Positions 4,964 through 8,327 of a DNA stretch of 8,327 nucleotides are shown one piece after another. Made by a program: the position numbers and the translations under genes. Source of the DNA: an uncultured bacterium (GTDB lineage: Bacteria > Planctomycetota > UBA1135 > GCA-002686595); assembly GCA_913058555.1 (NCBI GenBank), contig CAJXRJ010000315.1:1-8327 (forward strand). Direction: 5' to 3'. The notes below the pieces were generated by a model. That model was not told where the DNA came from, searched no databases, and saw nothing but the letters and a program-made list of their open reading frames with translations. Each line of letters starts with the position of its first letter. Position 1 is the stretch's first letter.

Positions 4964-7144
4964 TCACTCGACGTAGGTCACGTCCGAGACTTCACCGAGC
5001 TTGGCTTCGAATTCTACGGTGCGCTCGCCGCCGTGGGTCGGGTCGTGGATGACCGCGCGCAGTTGGCCGGCGGGCACGGCGACCAGCTTGGTCTCTCCGA
5101 CCTCCGCCCAGCTCTCCATAACGAGGTCGGTGCCCTCGTAGATCGCAACGTACGCTTTGCGCCCGGGCCAACGGTTGATCAGCTTCACCTGGGCTTGTCG
5201 ATCGGCGCGGAGCATCAGCCCCGTCACGGGCAAGCCCTCGGGCCCGACTTCGAAGTCGGTTGTGCCGTGCACTTCGCCTTGGTTGCAGAAGTAGATCAAC
5301 CGGTACCGGCCCGGCGCCAGGCCATTGAACTTGAACGGCTGCCGGCCGCTTCCCCGTCGCTGGATCAACACCGACACGGCTTCGCGGGATGTGCCTACGT
5401 CCTTGACGAGGTAGATCCAGCAATCCACGGGAGACCCATCGGCGCGTGTGACATCCCCAGATGCGTCCACTGTTTTCACCGCCTCGAGTTCGAGGTCCGT
5501 CGCCCCGGACTTGGTGCGGACCTTGCCCGTGAAGATCCACCCCTCGTTGACGGTTTGCCCCGTGACCGTGTAGTCGCCCTCGAGGACCGTATTGAAGGAG
5601 AAGCGCCCGTTTCCGTCGCTCTTCGCCGTGCAGCGGTTGCCGATGCCCTTCATCCGTGCGTAGAGCGTGACATCGGGCGCCGGATCACCACCGGGGGTCT
5701 TGATCGTGCCCGTCAACGTGTGCCCCCGGAAGATCGTGATCTCCGTCTCCACTTCGGGCTCGTTCACTGGCACAACAATCGCATGCAGCACGGGGCAATT
5801 GACCCCGGTAGGCGAGCGTTGCACGAGCGTGTAGGGCTCGCCGTTTTCGTCGATCAACCGCTTGGAGCGGAAGTTCAGCGGCAGCTCGCCGACCGCCCCG
5901 ATGTGGTACGCGCCCGGCGGGACAGAGTGGAACTCGAAGTACCCGTCAGCGTTCGTTTGCACGATGCCAAAGCGCCTCTTCTCGACGCTACTGTTCTCGA
6001 AGATGGGTTTGCCGCCGCCGGTCTTCGTGAGCTGAACCCACTGCTCGGCGAGGGTCACGCCCATCTTGTCCACGGCGACGCCGGACACGCTGGCGGTGAG
6101 ATGCACACCCCATGAAACGCGGCGAACCTCCGCAGGCTTGAGGCGGACCTCGTAGGCGCTCTCTGCCCAGATGGTCTCGCCGATGAGGATCGTGGCCGTG
6201 AGGTCCGTGCCCGCGGGAAGGTCCGCGAGCAGGATCTTGCCGTCGTCATCGGAGGTGGCGGTCCAGGTGTGGCCGGCGGCATCGCTCAGGCGAACGGAGG
6301 CACTGGGCACCCGCTCGTCCGTTTCGTCGAGGACGAATAGGTGCAGCTCGGACGTGCTCACGGCCGAGACCCTCGGCTGTGCGGCGATGGGAGGCTCCCC
6401 GAAGGCAGCGAAGGTCGCGGCCCGATTGGGAATTGGATCTGGGTTGGGATCCGCCACCAACGACGCCGGCCCCGCCCCTAGATCATTCGGCGGCCCCGTG
6501 GCCGGATCGCCGCTGCTCCCATGGCCCATGGCGACGACGGCGCCGCCGCCCGCGACGAGGGCGGCGGCTGCCAGGGGCGCGGTGAACCAAGCCTTCCGGG
6601 GCGCCGGAACCAGCGGCCCGAGTGCCAGGATCCATGAGTCCTCGCCGCCACGGGACTCCAGCCGTGCTCGTAGCGCGCCATGGGCGCGGTGGAGTTGGCT
6701 CTTGACGGAGGAGATGGTGCGACCTTCCGCCGCCGCAATCTCCGTGGGGCTCATGCCATCGAAGTAGCGCTGAAGCAGGATCACCCGGTGCACTTCATTT
6801 AACGAGAGCACGTGCTCCACCAGGACGCGGTGGGCATCGGCCCGCTCGAGCAGGGCCGAGTGGTCCGCGGCGCTGGCGTCCCTCGCGGCGGTCCGCTCGC
6901 GGGCTTGGGCGCGCTCACTCTTTCGGCAGCCCTCGCGGTAGAGGTTGCGAAGGACCGTGCCGAGCCAGCTCCGCAGGGGGACGCCCACGCGCGGGTCCTT
7001 GCGTAGGGCCACGGCGACGGTGTCCTGGGCGAGATCCTCCGCCCGGGCGGCATCACGGACCAGCCGGGCGGCGAGGCGTTCGATCCACTCGCGGTGGGCC
7101 AGAACGGCGGCGGCTCGCTCTTCGATGGGGTGTGCGTTGGTCAT
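4964..7144 (-). CDS. ECF sigma factor fused to a membrane segment and carboxypeptidase-regulatory-like domains
   Basis: A 726-residue protein in three parts. Residues about 14-80 are sigma-70 region 2 (AEDLAQDTVAVAL at 35-47, RSWLGTVLRNLYRE at 58-71). Residues about 97-163 are region 4 (LNEVHRVILLQRYFDGMS at 115-132, helix-turn-helix EIAAAEGRTISSVKSQ at 135-150). After a short linker a hydrophobic segment at about 186-206 (FTAPLAAAALVAGGGAVVAM) should cross the membrane, leaving residues from about 210 outside. That part has a Pro/Gly/Asp-rich linker and then four beta-sandwich repeats of the carboxypeptidase-regulatory/Cna-B type (about 265-345, 350-420, 474-555, 558-635), each with a D.DG.F.F..L..G.Y pattern, plus a terminal module. 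No anti-sigma zinc finger is seen. It probably initiates transcription of an unknown regulon in response to an envelope signal. The ATG at 7142-7144 is preceded by AGAGGTAGGG. Confidence 0.9.
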   Translation of the reverse strand: MTNAHPIEERAAAVLAHREWIERLAARLVRDAARAEDLAQDTVAVALRKDPRVGVPLRSWLGTVLRNLYREGCRKSERAQARERTAARDASAADHSALLERADAHRVLVEHVLSLNEVHRVILLQRYFDGMSPTEIAAAEGRTISSVKSQLHRAHGALRARLESRGGEDSWILALGPLVPAPRKAWFTAPLAAAALVAGGGAVVAMGHGSSGDPATGPPNDLGAGPASLVADPNPDPIPNRAATFAAFGEPPIAAQPRVSAVSTSELHLFVLDETDERVPSASVRLSDAAGHTWTATSDDDGKILLADLPAGTDLTATILIGETIWAESAYEVRLKPAEVRRVSWGVHLTASVSGVAVDKMGVTLAEQWVQLTKTGGGKPIFENSSVEKRRFGIVQTNADGYFEFHSVPPGAYHIGAVGELPLNFRSKRLIDENGEPYTLVQRSPTGVNCPVLHAIVVPVNEPEVETEITIFRGHTLTGTIKTPGGDPAPDVTLYARMKGIGNRCTAKSDGNGRFSFNTVLEGDYTVTGQTVNEGWIFTGKVRTKSGATDLELEAVKTVDASGDVTRADGSPVDCWIYLVKDVGTSREAVSVLIQRRGSGRQPFKFNGLAPGRYRLIYFCNQGEVHGTTDFEVGPEGLPVTGLMLRADRQAQVKLINRWPGRKAYVAIYEGTDLVMESWAEVGETKLVAVPAGQLRAVIHDPTHGGERTVEFEAKLGEVSDVTYVE

Positions 7145-7497
7145 GTCAGCCCTACCTCTGCCGCGGCCGGCCTCCGGTCTCGGAGAAAGTGCGATCTGTC
7201 GGCCAATCCGATCTGCTGTCCAGGCATCGGCTGGGGCTCGGTCGGCTCCAACGCGTCGTGCAGGGTAGCCCCCTCAGCCATTCCTGGAGCGCCTCTCCGT
7301 GGACAGATCGTCATCCCTTCGGGACATTCACCGTCTTGCTTCGGGCCAAGTCCCCTGGATCCCGTTTCAATCCACAGGCGGCCCCCCCCGCGCCGCTATC
7401 GTCGTGACTTAGACTATGCCCTTTGTCCCCAATAGCCTGATGGAGAGCCTCAGCCTGTCCTCCGAGGCCTCCTGTGCCCGAACCTGCCGTGACGGTC
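7145..7497. other. Divergent intergenic region between sigma-factor gene and methyltransferase gene
   Basis: About 350 bases lie between two genes pointing away from each other, so it should contain both promoters. I see no unambiguous -35/-10 pair. A run of eight C residues at 7382-7389 could be an assembly-sensitive homopolymer. Short frames on both strands (such as plus 7094-7435) have no motif and overlap the sigma-factor start or the methyltransferase start, so they are not counted as genes. Confidence 0.45.
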
Positions 7498-7503
7498 GGG
7501 GAG
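7498..7503 (+). promoter_or_regulatory. Shine-Dalgarno of the methyltransferase gene
   Basis: GGGGAG lies seven bases before the ATG at 7511. It supports that start over the in-frame ATG at 7529. Confidence 0.6.
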
Positions 7504-7510
7504 TATTCCA

Positions 7511-8281
7511 ATGAGCCAAAGCACGCCCATGCCTTCCGAAGCTGCCCAAAGCGGCCCTCGTCCTTCGAAGTCCGAAGTCGCACGCGAGATGCTCGGCAAG
7601 ATGACCTTCGGCGAGAAGATGCTGCTGCGCTTCTCCAAGCATCCCCACGACGTGGAGCGGGTGCCTGACTACGTGAAGCCGTCGGACGAGTGGACGGTTG
7701 AGACCGCGCTCACGAACTACGAGGAGGCCTTCCCCAATTTCCGCGAGATGATCAGCGGCAAACGCATCCTCGACTATGGCTGCGGCGACGGCTTCCAGTC
7801 GGTGGCCATGGCCAAGGCTGGCGCGGCGTCGGTCATGGGCGTGGATTTGGCGCTGCCGCGGCTCGGCTTTGGCCGCGACCTTGCGAAGGAGCATGGACTC
7901 GACAACGTCACCTTCGGCGATAAGGCCGATGGCGAGTTCGATTTCGTCACGACGCTCAACGCCGTCGAGCACTTCGTCAAGCCAGAAGAGAACCTGCGGG
8001 AGATGATGGCGTCCCTGGCCCCCGGCGGAAAGATCCTCGCCACCTTCGGCCCGCCCTGGCGCGCGCCGTTCGGGGCTCACATGACGTTCTTCTCGAGCCT
8101 GCCGTGGATGAACATCCTGTTCAGCGAGCGGACCATCTACCGCGTGCGCAGCCTCTACCGCAGCGACGGCCGCATGACCCACTCCCCGGGCATGAACAAG
8201 ATGACGATCAAGGCCTTCGAGCGTCTCGTCAAGCAGTGCGATCTCGAGACCGAGATGCGCACCTACCGGGTCGTCAAGGAC
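7511..8281 (+). CDS. Class I SAM-dependent methyltransferase, 3' end missing
   Basis: The frame starting at ATG 7511 runs 257 codons without a stop until real sequence ends at 8281. Motif I, the SAM-binding loop, is ILDYGCGDGF (residues 86-95). The acidic residue that binds the SAM ribose is D112 in VMGVDL. FDFVTTLNAVEHF (143-155) and LAPGGKILATFGPPWR (169-184) are the later core strands. After the fold comes GAHMTFFSSLPWMNILFSE and RSLYRSDGRMTHSPGMNKMT, a substrate-region pattern I know from methyltransferases with a GPPW.SP.GAHM motif. The target is unknown; small-molecule or sugar methylation is more likely than DNA because no DNA-binding domain is visible. The first 80 residues are a polar, mostly helical lead-in. 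The gene is truncated by the contig end, where adapter sequence replaces the remaining codons, and the frame appears only if open-ended frames are allowed. Confidence 0.9.
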
Positions 8282-8327
8282 CTGTCTCTTATACACATCT
8301 CCGAGCCCACGAGACTAGGCATGATCT
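8282..8327 (+). other. Nextera transposase adapter and i7 index (sequencing artefact)
   Basis: From 8282 the sequence reads CTGTCTCTTATACACATCT, the Tn5 mosaic-end read-through, then CCGAGCCCACGAGAC (to 8315), then the eight-base index TAGGCATG (8316-8323, the N706 index as I remember it) and ATCT, the beginning of the P7 end. The match is exact over 34 fixed bases plus the index slot. It is not genomic: an untrimmed read has extended the contig past its true end. The last 46 bases should be removed. Confidence 0.98.

Noticed and set aside
4814..6115. 433-residue plus-strand ORF
   Set aside because: It lies mostly antisense to the sigma-factor fusion gene and shows no domain; composition (Arg, Asp, Leu, His) is typical of a shadow frame.
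7409..8296. 295-residue minus-strand ORF starting MYKRQ
   Set aside because: The start is encoded by the Nextera mosaic end and the rest is antisense to the methyltransferase.

Overview
This is a high-GC bacterial contig end, most likely from an uncultured member of the Planctomycetota, assembled from Nextera-tagmented short reads. The lineage call rests on two points. First, the protein at the left edge ends in a C-terminal module (TWYFQGWHRD ... SNFTDAMEVT) that I know mainly from secreted proteins of planctomycetes such as the Saltatorellus/Poly30 group. Second, an ECF sigma factor is fused through a membrane segment to carboxypeptidase-regulatory-like domains, an architecture common in that phylum. 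No rRNA, tRNA or CRISPR array is visible.

Layout. Positions 2-289 (+) hold the 3' end of a secreted or surface protein. Positions 290-933 have no intact gene but carry a decayed piece of an IS91-family transposase (about 526-801, +). Five genes then lie on the minus strand, listed here from low to high coordinate: a small DUF7668-like protein (934-1311); groEL (1592-3211); groES (3246-3557); a single-domain response regulator (3695-4123); and, after an 840-base stretch without a recognisable gene, a 726-residue membrane-tethered ECF sigma factor (4964-7144). A divergent 366-base intergenic region leads to a plus-strand class I SAM-dependent methyltransferase (from 7511). Real sequence stops at 8281; 8282-8327 is Nextera adapter plus an i7 index.

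Transcription. Two convincing minus-strand intrinsic terminators split this strand into units. One (3638-3674) follows the response regulator and one (1514-1558) follows groEL. groES-groEL is therefore its own operon with a short leader (3558-3637) that holds two perfect inverted repeats and a 9-bp direct repeat but no CIRCE element. The DUF7668-like gene has its own strong Shine-Dalgarno, whereas groES and groEL have none that I can see.

I do not see a convincing undescribed multi-gene system. The most interesting items are the tethered sigma-factor fusion, the groESL leader architecture, the His-ended GroEL tail, the transposase remnant, and the adapter that truncates the methyltransferase and creates a false antisense ORF. 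Two real coding regions, at the left edge and the right end, are open at a contig boundary and so are easy to miss.
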